64,000 bases of DNA from Novosphingobium guangzhouense (GCF_002896965.1 NZ_LYMM01000040.1:214549-278548), one strand, 5' to 3'; positions 27,320-38,010 are shown, numbered from the stretch's first letter. Notes: generated by a model not told the origin, from the sequence alone. Program-made: numbers and translations.

Positions 27320-27442
27320 GGTGACACATTTGCCCTGCAAGGTGACACTTCCGGCACGCAAGGTGACACTTTCGGCCCCGGAACGCCCCCAAGGTGCACC
27401 TTTTCCCTCTGGACCGTGTAACGTGTGTAAACCTGTCACCTT
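27263..27442. repeat. Phased array of AAGGTGACAC decamers
   Basis: Five perfect direct copies of AAGGTGACAC start at 27285, 27297, 27318, 27339 and 27360. A near copy AAGGTTACAC lies at 27263, AAGGTGCACC at 27391, and one inverted copy (CTGTCACCTT, 27433-27442) sits in a hairpin ACCTGTC/GACAGGT. The steps are 22, 12, 21, 21, 21 and 31 bases, close to 2, 1, 2, 2, 2 and 3 turns of B-DNA, so most sites should face the same side of the helix. The 11-base spacers differ in sequence. Too short and too variable for CRISPR. It covers the end of the HTH gene and the gap to the mscS gene. Confidence 0.9.
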
Positions 27443-27457
27443 GCGACAGGTAGCACC

Positions 27458-28582
27458 TCAGTTCAGGATGCCCTTGCCCATCGCTTCCACCATCGAAGGG
27501 GCGGCGGCCAGCTCCATCGGGGCAACCTGCAACTGGCGGCGGCGGGCCAGCGCATCGGGCATCTCGCGGCGGATCCAGTCCATCATGCCTTCGCGGATCT
27601 CGCAGCGCAGGTCGAACAGCGTCGGTCCGTCCTTGGCGCTCATCAGCAGGCGCACTTCCAGCGTGGCGTCTCGGCAATCGGTGACCTGCAGGATCTGCGC
27701 ACGCCCGTCGAACAGGCGGTGGGCCTTGATCTGGCGGGTATATTCCTCGCGGATCGGTGCGATATCGACGGCGTGGTCGAGATAGAGAAACACGGTGCCC
27801 AGCAACTGCGAGGTGCTTTTGGTCCAGTTCTGGAAGGTATCCTCCAGAAAGCGGTTGGACGGAACCACAAGGCGGCGATCGTCCCACAGCCGCACGACGA
27901 CGTAAGTGGTGCGGATATCCTCGATCCGGCCCCATTCGCCGTCGAGGATGATGACGTCGTCGATGGAAATCGGCTCGGTCATCGCCATCTGGATACCCGC
28001 GATCAGCGCCTTGAGCGCGGGCTGCGCAGCGGCACCGACCGCCAGCGCGGCAAGACCAGCCGATGCCATCAGGGTGACCCCGATCTCCTTCACGCCGGGG
28101 ATCGACGCCAGCATGCCCGATATAGTCAGGAACACGATCAGGAACGTGCCCAGCCGGCTCATGATGCCCAGCCGGGTACGGCGGCGGCGAGCGTTGCGGT
28201 TGTTCTCCACCGTGATGTCGGCCCGCACGATCATCGCTTCGATGAAAGCATGAAGGATGGCGATGGCCACCCAGCCGGTCAGCAGCGGCATGACGAAGGG
28301 CGCGAACCGCTCCCACACCGCCTCCAGAGCCGGAGCCTCACGCGCGGCCATCACCAAGCCGATGGCAATGAAGGCCCACCGCGTCGGCCGCTCCAGCCGG
28401 TTGACGACAAGGTCATCCGCGTCGCTGGCGCTGCCCCGCGCCACGCGCAAAAGCACGCGGAACAGCACCGTATGCGCCACCAGCGCAAAGACCACGCCGA
28501 TCAGCGCGGCAATGATGGCGACCACGGGCCGTTCGGCCCAGTTCGGAAGGCCAGCGATGTGGCTCTCGATGAAGTCGATCAT
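27458..28582 (-). CDS. MscS-family mechanosensitive channel
   Basis: Small-conductance channel that opens under membrane tension and releases solutes. About 374 residues with three to four membrane helices before the conserved pore helix (about 185-215, ending in AAQPALKALIAGIQ) and the cytoplasmic beta domain with PISIDDVIILDGEWGRIEDI and VVPSNRFLEDTFQNW, both family hallmarks. The ATG at 28582 gives a normal N-terminus, but no Shine-Dalgarno is evident. The 3' end abuts the inverted decamer hairpin, so that hairpin may end its transcript. Confidence 0.92.
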   Translation of the reverse strand: MIDFIESHIAGLPNWAERPVVAIIAALIGVVFALVAHTVLFRVLLRVARGSASDADDLVVNRLERPTRWAFIAIGLVMAAREAPALEAVWERFAPFVMPLLTGWVAIAILHAFIEAMIVRADITVENNRNARRRRTRLGIMSRLGTFLIVFLTISGMLASIPGVKEIGVTLMASAGLAALAVGAAAQPALKALIAGIQMAMTEPISIDDVIILDGEWGRIEDIRTTYVVVRLWDDRRLVVPSNRFLEDTFQNWTKSTSQLLGTVFLYLDHAVDIAPIREEYTRQIKAHRLFDGRAQILQVTDCRDATLEVRLLMSAKDGPTLFDLRCEIREGMMDWIRREMPDALARRRQLQVAPMELAAAPSMVEAMGKGILN

Positions 28583-28654
28583 GCGAAGCAAACTATGCTG
28601 CAATGCAACAGTTTCGCAAGCGGTCGCATCAGGCGGTCGGCGCGCCGAGAACCT

Positions 28655-28710
28655 ACCCTTCGACAAGCTCAGTGTGAGCGGGATCTACGGGCTACCCCTG
28701 ATCCCGCTCA
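28655..28710. repeat. REP-like palindromic unit
   Basis: CCTTCGACAAGCTCAGTGTG followed by a perfect 11-bp inverted repeat TGAGCGGGATC/GATCCCGCTCA (28675-28685 and 28700-28710) around a 14-base loop. The CTTCGACAAGCTCAG core is a very common dispersed element in sphingomonad genomes (from memory). It sits 14 bases past the polA stop and may act as a terminator. Confidence 0.7.
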
Positions 28711-28723
28711 GCCAATCGAAGAC

Positions 28724-31564
28724 TTAGTGCGCTGCGCCCCAGCTGGCGCCGTGGCCGATCTCGATCCCCAGCGGCACGTCCAGCGTCACCGCAGGCAGCG
28801 CCGCTTCAGCCATGATCCGCCGGATCACCGGCGATGCCGCCGCGACGTCGCCTTCAGGCAGTTCGAAGACCAGTTCGTCGTGGACCTGCAACAGCATACG
28901 CACGTTCGGCAGGCCGGCCTCGACCAGCGCCGGGGTCATGCGCACCATCGCCCGCTTGATGATATCGGCGCTGGTGCCCTGGATCGGCGCATTGATCGCC
29001 GCGCGCTCCGAACCCTGCCGCTCGGCCTGGTTCTTGGAGGAAATACGGGGGAACCACGTCTTGCGACCGAACAGGGTTTCCGAATAGCCCTTGGTCCGCA
29101 CGCTCTCCAGCGTCTCGTGAATGTAGCGCTGGATGCCGGGGAAACGCTCGAAATAGCGATCGATCATCGCCTGCGCCTCATCCGAAGACGTCCCCAGACG
29201 CCCCGCCAGACCCCAGCGCGAAATGCCGTAAAGGATGGCGAAGTTGATCGTCTTGGCCCGCCCACGCGTATCGCGATCGACCGTGCCGAACATCTCCATC
29301 GCGGTACGGGCGTGAATATCCTCTCCGGCAGCGAAGGCTTCCTTGAGGCTGGGCACATCGGCCATGTGCGCAGCAAGGCGCAGCTCGATCTGCGAATAGT
29401 CCGCCGCCAGCAGGACATTGCCGGGTTCTGCCACGAAACAGTCGCGGATCTGGCGCCCGATCTCGGTGCGGATCGGGATGTTCTGCAGGTTCGGATCGGT
29501 AGAGGAAAGCCGCCCGGTCTGTGCGCCAACCAGGCTGTAACTGGTGTGGACGCGGCCGGTCTCCGGGTTGATCGCAGCCTGCAGCGCCTCTGTATAGGTA
29601 GAGCGCAGCTTGGACAGTTGACGCCATTCCAGCACCTTGGTGGCGACCACCTCACCCTCGCCCGCCAGCTTTTCCAGCACCGACTGGTCGGTGGAATACT
29701 GGCCGCTCTTGCCCTTTTTGCCGCCCTTGTAGCCAAGCTTGTCGAACAAGATGTCGCCCAGTTGCTTGGGACTGCCGATCGTGAATTCCTGACCGACCTT
29801 CTCGAAGATCTCCTTTTCCAGCGCGCCGATGGCTTCGGCGAACTGGCTGGAAAGGCCGGACAGTTTCTCACGATCAACCTTGACGCCGTATCGCTCCATC
29901 TGGGCAACGACCGGGATCAGCGGGCGGTCGACACGCTCGTAGATGCGGGTGCCGCCTTTGTAGGAGAGGCGCGGCTTCAGCTGGCTATGCAGGCGCCAGG
30001 TCACGTCGGCGTCCTCCGCCGCGTACTGGGTGGCGCGGTCGAGCGGGACTTCGCCAAAGGGGATTGCCTTCTTGCCGGTGCCGCAGATTTCCTTGAACGT
30101 CAGCGTGGTATGGCCAAGGTGGCGCTGCGCCAGCTCGTCCATCCCGTGACCGCCGCCGATCCCTTCGATCTGGCGTCCCGCATCAAGGCAGAAGCTGACG
30201 ATCATCGTGTCGTCAATCGGGCTGACCGCGATGCCGTGGCGCGCCAGCACGTTGAGATCATACTTGATGTTCTGCCCGACCTTGAGCACTGCATCGCTTT
30301 CCAGCAGGGGCTTCAGGCGCGACACAGCGGCACTCAACGACACCTGAACGGGCTTTTCCGCGAACATATCGCTGCCGCCATGGCCCAGCGGGATGTAGCA
30401 GGCATCGTTCGGGCCAACGGCAAGGCTGATGCCCGCCAGATCGGCGCGCATCGAATCGAGCATCGAGGTTTCGGTGTCCACCGCCACCAGACGCGCAGCG
30501 AAGGCCTTCGCGACCCATTCGTCGAGTTCGGCTTCGGTGGTGACGCACTTGTAGGCATCGCGGTCGATCGCGGGCCATTCAGGCAACGGCTGACGTGCCG
30601 CGCCTTCGGCTGGGCTGGCGGCAGCAGTGGCGGCCTTCGCCGGGTTCAGCTGCGTTGCGCGCTCGGGGCTTCCGTGCCCGCCGTCAAGGCGCTTGAGCAG
30701 GCTGGTGAAGCCATGGGTCGAAAGGAACGCGCCCAGCGGCTCGGGCGGGACCGCGTCGAGCTTGAAGTCTTCCAGCGCCATCGGGAGAGTGCAGTCTTCC
30801 TTCAGCGTCACCAGCACCTTGGACAGCCGCGCCTGTTCGGCCTGTTCGATCAGGCGCTCCTGCAGCTTGGACTTCTTCATCTGCGGCGCGGCGGCTAGCG
30901 CGGATTCGAGGTCGCCGTAGTCCTGAATCAGCTTCGTCGCGGTCTTGGGGCCGACGCCGTAGACGCCGGGCACGTTGTCCACCGCATCGCCCATCAGCGC
31001 GAGCACGTCGCCCACCTTTTCAGGCGGAACGCCGAACTTCTCTACCACTTCGGGAATGTCGATGCGCTGGTTCTTCATGGTGTCCAGCATGTCGACGCAG
31101 CCGCCACCGATGCCGCATTTACCGACCAGCTGCATCAGATCCTTATCCGAGGACACGATGGTCACGTCCCAGCCCTGCGCGGTGGCCGCGCGGGCGTAGG
31201 AGGCGATCAGATCGTCCGCCTCGAACCCCACTTCCTCGATGCAGGGCAACGAGAAGGCGCGCGTGGCGTCGCGGATCAGCGGGAACTGGGGAACAAGGTC
31301 TTCGGGCGGCGGCGGGCGGTTGGCCTTGTAGTCCTCGTAGATATCGTTGCGGAACGAATGGCTGCCCGCGTCGAGAATCACCGCCAGATGCGTGGGCCCG
31401 TCAGCCTTGTTGAGATCCTCGGCCAACTTCCACAGCATCGTCGTGTAGCCATAAACCGCGCCCACTGGCGTCCCTTCCGGGTTGGTGAGCGGCGGCAGGC
31501 GGTGATAGGCGCGGAAGATGTAGGCCGAGCCGTCGACGAGATAGAGGTGCTGCTTGGAATCCAT
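28724..31564 (-). CDS. polA: DNA polymerase I
   Basis: Fills gaps and removes RNA primers in replication and repair. About 946 residues in three parts. The 5' nuclease domain (1-300) includes GFEADDLIASYA and DAVDNVPGVYGVGPKTA. The 3'-5' proofreading exonuclease (about 340-540) has an intact DTET motif and YAAEDADVT. The polymerase domain has motif A in DYSQIELR, the O-helix KTINFAILYG, and motif C VHDEL. All catalytic residues are present. The start at 31564 is the methionine of MDSKQHLYLVDGSAY. It is a single gene. Confidence 0.97.
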   Translation of the reverse strand: MDSKQHLYLVDGSAYIFRAYHRLPPLTNPEGTPVGAVYGYTTMLWKLAEDLNKADGPTHLAVILDAGSHSFRNDIYEDYKANRPPPPEDLVPQFPLIRDATRAFSLPCIEEVGFEADDLIASYARAATAQGWDVTIVSSDKDLMQLVGKCGIGGGCVDMLDTMKNQRIDIPEVVEKFGVPPEKVGDVLALMGDAVDNVPGVYGVGPKTATKLIQDYGDLESALAAAPQMKKSKLQERLIEQAEQARLSKVLVTLKEDCTLPMALEDFKLDAVPPEPLGAFLSTHGFTSLLKRLDGGHGSPERATQLNPAKAATAAASPAEGAARQPLPEWPAIDRDAYKCVTTEAELDEWVAKAFAARLVAVDTETSMLDSMRADLAGISLAVGPNDACYIPLGHGGSDMFAEKPVQVSLSAAVSRLKPLLESDAVLKVGQNIKYDLNVLARHGIAVSPIDDTMIVSFCLDAGRQIEGIGGGHGMDELAQRHLGHTTLTFKEICGTGKKAIPFGEVPLDRATQYAAEDADVTWRLHSQLKPRLSYKGGTRIYERVDRPLIPVVAQMERYGVKVDREKLSGLSSQFAEAIGALEKEIFEKVGQEFTIGSPKQLGDILFDKLGYKGGKKGKSGQYSTDQSVLEKLAGEGEVVATKVLEWRQLSKLRSTYTEALQAAINPETGRVHTSYSLVGAQTGRLSSTDPNLQNIPIRTEIGRQIRDCFVAEPGNVLLAADYSQIELRLAAHMADVPSLKEAFAAGEDIHARTAMEMFGTVDRDTRGRAKTINFAILYGISRWGLAGRLGTSSDEAQAMIDRYFERFPGIQRYIHETLESVRTKGYSETLFGRKTWFPRISSKNQAERQGSERAAINAPIQGTSADIIKRAMVRMTPALVEAGLPNVRMLLQVHDELVFELPEGDVAAASPVIRRIMAEAALPAVTLDVPLGIEIGHGASWGAAH

Positions 31565-31768
31565 GAAATCACTCCTAGCAGCGCGATACGGCGCCGTCAG
31601 CAGCACTCATTTCTTCACCGCACAGGAACCGTTCATGTCCGCAGGTGTTTTCGCCGGGCGCTTGAAACGCTGCGGCGGGCCTTATACCCACGGGCCTGAG
31701 CCCACCGAAATGAGGCTCACGCGGCGCTTACGCCGACGGGGTAACTCGCAGAAAGAGGGATAGTATAT

Positions 31769-32095
31769 ATGCGCAAGATCGTTTTCGCTGCCGCTGCAGC
31801 CGTGGCCGCCATGTCGCTGGCCGCATGCTCGGAAAAGACTCAGGACGCCGCCAGCGAAGCCGCTTCGTCGGCCGGTGACGACCTTTCCGACGCCGCATCC
31901 GACGTGGGCGACGCACTCGGCGATGCTGGCACAACCGCTTCGCAGGCCGCAGACGATACCGCCGATGCAGCCAAGGATGCCGCCAAGAGCGCTGAGAAGA
32001 CCACCGACGATATTGCCGCAGATGCCGAAAAGGCCGCGAACGACGTCGCCAAGGAACTCGACGATCACACCGACGGCAATCCGCACACCAACTGA
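31769..32095 (+). CDS. Small Ala/Asp-rich lipoprotein
   Basis: A 108-residue protein with a lipoprotein signal (lipobox LAAC, cysteine about residue 20). The mature part is a repetitive helix of Asp, Ala, Lys and Ser residues with a heptad-like A-x2-A pattern, ending DDHTDGNPHTN. It resembles small entericidin- or Lpp-like envelope lipoproteins in composition only. A GAGGGA Shine-Dalgarno lies about nine bases before the ATG. It is followed by a strong terminator. Function unknown; an abundant, stress-related envelope protein is plausible. Confidence 0.75.
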   Translation: MRKIVFAAAAAVAAMSLAACSEKTQDAASEAASSAGDDLSDAASDVGDALGDAGTTASQAADDTADAAKDAAKSAEKTTDDIAADAEKAANDVAKELDDHTDGNPHTN

Positions 32096-32117
32096 TCCTT
32101 TCGGATCGCCGAAATGG

Positions 32118-32144
32118 AAAAGGGGCCTTCACGGCCCCTTTTTT
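32118..32144 (+). terminator. Terminator of the small lipoprotein gene
   Basis: AAAAGGGGCC, TTCAC loop, GGCCCCTTTTTT, 23 bases after the stop codon. The A-run on the other side lets it also serve the converging beta-lactamase-like gene. Confidence 0.92.
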
Positions 32145-32166
32145 GTGTTCCCGTTAAGCCGGAAAG

Positions 32167-33228
32167 TCAGCGCGCCGAGGCGCTGCGTGGAAAGTTGGGG
32201 CCTTCGGCCTGATAGCCGTTGTAGATCGTGCGCGCGATGCTGGCGATCCGTGTCTCACGCCCCGGACGTCCGCCTTGCCCGGTGACGTAGATGGCAACCG
32301 CGAAGACGCGGCCATCGGGGGTCTGGATGATCCCCACGTCGCTGGAGGTGTTGTTGAGCGAGCCGGTCTTGTGCGACACCTTCACATCGGTTGGCAGGCC
32401 CGCCGGAATGCGGCGCTTTCCGGTCAGGCACCGGCTCATTGCGCCAAGCAGAACGTTGCGGCTCGACGGGCTCAGCCATTTACCCTGATAGATCCCCGAA
32501 AGCAGATTCACCATGGCCTTGGGCGTCGCGCTGTCACGCTTGTCGACAACGCGAGCGGGATCAATTGCACCATCGTCGCGCACCAGGGTCGCGATATCGC
32601 GGTCGATATGCCAGTCGTCGATCCCGGCGCGCTCTATCCAGGCGTTGACCGCCTTGGGGCCGCCGATGACCTTGAGCAGAGCGTCGGTCGCGTAATTGTT
32701 CGACCGCGTGATCATCAGTTCAAGCAGGCGCGATGCGGGCATGTATTCGCCCGGGCGCACCGGCGCGATTGCGCTGGAAAACGGCGCGGAGCCGACAGGA
32801 ACCATGAGTGGAAACTCACTCGACAGGCTCCACTTGCCCTTGTCCACGCCTTCGAGGAAAGTTGCGGCGATAGCGATCTTGCTGGTGCTGGCCATCGGGA
32901 AGCGCTGGTCGCCCAGTACATCGACCATGCGGCCGGTGGTAAGATCCATCGCCGCCACACCGATCCGCCCTTGCGAGGCATTGGCGACGGCGGCCAGTTG
33001 CTGGCCGAAAGGCGAACTGTAAGTCCGCGGCCCGCGCTGCTCGGTGCCGAACAGGTCATCGAAGCTGTTCTGAACCTGCACCACCTGTTCAGTGGGGCGG
33101 GAAAGCGGATCCATCTGCTCTGCCTGCGCAACATGCGGCAGCGCAACAGCTGCAAGCACAGTCGCAGCGGCTAAAATGCGTTCGGCGCCTTGACGGCACC
33201 GCGCGAAAAGTCGGTCTGCCCCGGTCAT
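32167..33228 (-). CDS. Secreted class A beta-lactamase-like serine hydrolase
   Basis: About 353 residues with an N-terminal signal segment (to about residue 37, ending AQA). The penicillin-recognising fold is shown by STSK (Ser114/Lys117), SNN (176-178, in place of the usual SDN) and KTG (287-289). The omega-loop region before RDSATPKAM has no clear ExxxN, so the deacylating glutamate of true class A enzymes seems absent. It may act on peptidoglycan or bind beta-lactams weakly rather than confer resistance. The ATG at 33228 is chosen over a GTG nine bases upstream. Confidence 0.75.
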   Translation of the reverse strand: MTGADRLFARCRQGAERILAAATVLAAVALPHVAQAEQMDPLSRPTEQVVQVQNSFDDLFGTEQRGPRTYSSPFGQQLAAVANASQGRIGVAAMDLTTGRMVDVLGDQRFPMASTSKIAIAATFLEGVDKGKWSLSSEFPLMVPVGSAPFSSAIAPVRPGEYMPASRLLELMITRSNNYATDALLKVIGGPKAVNAWIERAGIDDWHIDRDIATLVRDDGAIDPARVVDKRDSATPKAMVNLLSGIYQGKWLSPSSRNVLLGAMSRCLTGKRRIPAGLPTDVKVSHKTGSLNNTSSDVGIIQTPDGRVFAVAIYVTGQGGRPGRETRIASIARTIYNGYQAEGPNFPRSASAR

Positions 33229-33401
33229 GCAGCCCACACCCTACCTTCGTCCATGTTCCTAAACGGTTAACGCGTCAGCGACGAAACGCCAGAGTCCAGC
33301 GACGAGTTGCATTGCGTTTGCGGCGATTCCCAAAATGCGCACTTTCCTTTCACGTAGATGAACGAAATTTGCGAATGCTGGTTGAACGGCGTTGCTCAAG
33401 C

Positions 33402-33433
33402 AAAAGGGGCCGGGAGATCGCTCTCCCGGCCCC
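33402..33433 (-). terminator. Terminator of groESL
   Basis: On the minus strand, GGGGCCGGGAG and CTCCCGGCCCC form an 11-bp stem followed by TTTTG, about 31 bases past the groEL stop. Confidence 0.88.
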
Positions 33434-33464
33434 TTCGATGTAGTGACGCTGGGTCAGGAGCTTC

Positions 33465-35436
<1,972 letters not shown>

Positions 35437-35473
35437 TGGGTGTCTCCCTAGATCCAACGAATAGAAACTTGGC

Positions 35474-35500
35474 TTGGCACTCAGCAATGGAGAGTGCCAA
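35474..35500. promoter_or_regulatory. CIRCE operator of groESL
   Basis: TTGGCACTC-N9-GAGTGCCAA, a perfect inverted repeat that matches the CIRCE consensus (TTAGCACTC-N9-GAGTGCTAA) except for one symmetric change per arm. It lies 38 bases upstream of the groES start, within the transcript. It is the binding site of the heat-shock repressor HrcA, which is not encoded in this window. Confidence 0.95.
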
Positions 35501-35507
35501 CGGCGGA

Positions 35508-35536
35508 GATATGGTCCGGTGCCATGGGGCCGTCAA
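35508..35536 (-). promoter_or_regulatory. groESL promoter
   Basis: On the minus strand, TTGACG (35531-35536) and CATATC (35508-35513) are 17 bases apart. The predicted start of transcription falls at the edge of the CIRCE element, so bound HrcA would block initiation. Confidence 0.65.
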
Positions 35537-35609
35537 TGGGGCCGTGGCAGAAAAAATTCGCCCCATCGATAACCGCTCGGCGAACTGGTGCGCCGCCAAG
35601 GTGATCGTC

Positions 35610-37043
35610 TTATGACAGCGAGGCGACCGGCGCAGATGCAGCAGTCGCGGAGATAGGGGCAGGCTGCTCCGGCACAAGGCCGAACCGCCCGCGCCAGTGC
35701 CAACGGCCGAGCAGCAAGATCGCCGCGACGGTCAGCCCCACAGCCAGCCCGATCCACACGCCGACGCCTCTCAGCGACGTGAACAGGCCCAGCGCAACCG
35801 AGGTCGCGAAGCCCGCCAGCCAGTAGCCGACGATGGCGATCACGGCGGGAATGCGCGTGTCCTGTACCCCGCGCAGCACTCCCGCGGCTATGGCTTGAAT
35901 GCCGTCGGTCAGTTGGAAGACCGCCGCCACGAACAGGTACTTCACCGCCAGCACCACCATCGCCGCATTCGCCGGGTCCGAGATATCGACATAAGCGGCA
36001 ATGATCGTGCGGGGAATTGCCAGCATCGCCAGCGCGGAAAGGCACACGAAGGCGATGCCGATGCCCAGCGCCGCCCAGCCCGCATGGCCGATCGCCGCGC
36101 GGTTGCCCGCTCCATAATGATAGCCGACGCGAATCGTCGCCGCCTGTCCGATTCCGAAAGGCACCTGAAAAGCGAAGGCAGCGATCTGCAGCGCGACGGT
36201 ATGGGCAGCCAGTTCGGTCTCTCCCACCAGGCCCATCAGGAACGCCGCGCCGGAAAATAACCCGCCTTCGGCAATGAGCGTCGCGGAAATAGGCAGGCCA
36301 AGCCGCAGCATCTGCACCAGCCGTTGCCATTCGGGCCGCCAGAACCGTCCAAAGATGTGATAGCGGCGGAAGTTGCGATTGGCGCGGATCACCGCGACAT
36401 AGGCCAGCGCGGTCGTGCTGGTGGTGATCGCACTCGCCAAAGCAGAGCCGGTAAGCCCCAGCGCGGGCATGCCCAGGTTGCCGAACACAAGGGCATAGTT
36501 GCCCAGCACGTTGACGAGGATCGACAAGGCCGTGATCACCGTGGCGAACATTGGCCTGCCCAGAGCGGACACGAAAGTGCGCAGCACGTTGGCGATAGCC
36601 ATCGGCACCAGCGCCAGCGAGGCGACCCGGATGAAGTGCCCCGCAAGAGCGGAAACCCTTGGATTCTGCCCCGTCAACAGCATGATCCACTCTCCGAAGA
36701 AGCAGATCATAACCGCGCCCAGACCCAGCGCGATCGCCAGCCACAACGCCATGCGTACCGAGCGGCGCACTTCGCGTACCGAATTGCGTTTGCGTCCGAT
36801 CTCCGCCGCGATCAGCGGAGCCACGGCCCCGGTAACGCCGTTGAGCCCCATCATCACCACCGCGATGATCGCCACGGCAAGGCTGGATGCCGCAAGCGCC
36901 TCTTGGCCCAATCGCGCCACGAAGATCACGTCGACGGCGAAAACCGCCATCTGCAGCATGTTGGCAAGCGCCAGCGGCCCGGCAAGCCGCAGGGTCGCGC
37001 GCAATTCGTCGCGCAAGGGGTGGTTTCTTGTACTCTCCCGCAT
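35610..37043 (-). CDS. MATE-family efflux transporter
   Basis: Inner-membrane antiporter of 477 residues with about twelve hydrophobic segments in two homologous halves, the NorM/MATE plan. It exports drugs or metabolites in exchange for Na+ or H+. Typical features include the first-helix LRLAGPLALANML, the LGQEALAASSLA loop, and LVNVLGNYALVFG in the middle. The C-terminal about 25 residues are Ala/Pro-rich and cytosolic. Substrate unknown. Divergent from the cytochrome c gene 89 bases away. Confidence 0.92.
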   Translation of the reverse strand: MRESTRNHPLRDELRATLRLAGPLALANMLQMAVFAVDVIFVARLGQEALAASSLAVAIIAVVMMGLNGVTGAVAPLIAAEIGRKRNSVREVRRSVRMALWLAIALGLGAVMICFFGEWIMLLTGQNPRVSALAGHFIRVASLALVPMAIANVLRTFVSALGRPMFATVITALSILVNVLGNYALVFGNLGMPALGLTGSALASAITTSTTALAYVAVIRANRNFRRYHIFGRFWRPEWQRLVQMLRLGLPISATLIAEGGLFSGAAFLMGLVGETELAAHTVALQIAAFAFQVPFGIGQAATIRVGYHYGAGNRAAIGHAGWAALGIGIAFVCLSALAMLAIPRTIIAAYVDISDPANAAMVVLAVKYLFVAAVFQLTDGIQAIAAGVLRGVQDTRIPAVIAIVGYWLAGFATSVALGLFTSLRGVGVWIGLAVGLTVAAILLLGRWHWRGRFGLVPEQPAPISATAASAPVASLS

Positions 37044-37132
37044 CGACTGCGCGATAGATGCTGCCCGTGAAGAGGGGAAGCGATTTCATCCGGGCCTTTA
37101 AAGGACCGGGCCGATGTATTAACCCCGCCCGC

Positions 37133-37570
37133 ATGAAGCAGATCGCGATCATCGGCGTCTTCGCCCTTACCGCAACGCTAGCAGGCTGCGGAGACAAGGC
37201 ACCGGAGCAGACATCCGCCGCGTCCGCCAACGGATCGGCCGCTCTCCCCGGCGCTGCTGCGACGACTGACGCTGTGACAGACCCGGCGCCGATGGCCTTT
37301 GCCACCTGCCGTTCCTGCCACTCGACGCAGGCCGGGCAGAACGGTATCGGTCCGACGCTGCATGGTGTCGTCGGATCAAAAGCCGGCGCGGTAGAGGGCT
37401 TCGCATTCAGCCCGGCGCTGAAGAATTCAGGCATCACCTGGGATCGTCAGAGCCTGGACACCTGGCTGCAGGGGCCCATGAAGATGGTTCCCGGCACCCG
37501 AATGGTGCTTCCCGTGCCGGACGCGCAGAAGCGAAAGGCCATCATTGATTACCTCGAAACGCTGAAGTGA
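37133..37570 (+). CDS. Lipoprotein cytochrome c
   Basis: A 145-residue protein with a lipobox (LAGC, Cys19), so it is anchored to a membrane and faces the periplasm. A short Ala/Ser-rich linker leads to a class I cytochrome c domain: heme attachment CRSCH (residues 59-63), NGIGPTLHGVVG, and the likely axial Met124 in PGTRM. It resembles the small c2/c552 electron carriers. The start at 37133 begins the signal. Its stop overlaps the GTG of the next gene (GTGA), so the two are co-translated. Confidence 0.92.
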   Translation: MKQIAIIGVFALTATLAGCGDKAPEQTSAASANGSAALPGAAATTDAVTDPAPMAFATCRSCHSTQAGQNGIGPTLHGVVGSKAGAVEGFAFSPALKNSGITWDRQSLDTWLQGPMKMVPGTRMVLPVPDAQKRKAIIDYLETLK

Positions 37571-38001
37571 CCCCCGCTCAGGTTCATGCCCTTGCCGAGA
37601 TCCAGCAGCATCTGGCCCGCTGCACGCAGGCTGGGGACGCCCGCAAGGCCCGCACCTATGCCGAATGCTTTACGACGGACGGCGTGCTGGAACTGGCGCA
37701 TCAGACGATAACGGGGCGCGAAGCGATCCACGCCTGGATGACTGCGCCATCGGTGATCCCCCCGCCCGCAAATGGCGCGCCCGGTTTCGTCAGCCACCAC
37801 CTGACCACCTGCCATGTCGAGTTCGGCGGACCGGATGAGGCCACCGCGCGGACTTACTGGCTGGTGACGAGCGCTGCGGGAATCGATCACAACGGCTTTT
37901 ACCTCGACCGCCTGCAGTGCCGCAGCGACCAATGGCTGATCGCGCACCGCAAACCGCGCACCCTGTGGGTCAGCCCGACAAGTGTACTTCATCAAAGCTA
38001 G
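37567..38001 (+). CDS. SnoaL-like (NTF2 fold) protein
   Basis: A 144-residue protein. The start VHALAEIQQHLARCTQAGDARKARTYAECF and the ending LDRLQCRSDQWLIAHRKPRTLW follow the NTF2/SnoaL pattern of small enzymes and ligand-binding proteins (in separate pieces: helix, DGVLEL strand, REAIHAWM). The GTG start overlaps the cytochrome c stop by four bases. Co-translation with an electron carrier hints at a redox or hydroxylation role, but the substrate is unknown. Confidence 0.75.
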   Translation: MTPAQVHALAEIQQHLARCTQAGDARKARTYAECFTTDGVLELAHQTITGREAIHAWMTAPSVIPPPANGAPGFVSHHLTTCHVEFGGPDEATARTYWLVTSAAGIDHNGFYLDRLQCRSDQWLIAHRKPRTLWVSPTSVLHQS

Positions 38002-38010
38002 ATAAGCGAA

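Noticed and set aside
27263..27442. CRISPR array
   Set aside because: Repeats are 10 bases with 2-21 base spacers, far below CRISPR sizes, and no cas gene is near.
27027..27785. Overlapping plus-strand frame with Lys-Val-Thr heptads through the decamer array
   Set aside because: It has no start context and continues antisense into mscS. The heptads follow from the 21-base repeat period, so I keep it only as an observation.
27719..30898. Open frame of about 1060 codons antisense to mscS and polA
   Set aside because: It crosses two well-supported genes and the REP unit, and its product is His/Arg/Asp-rich without motifs.
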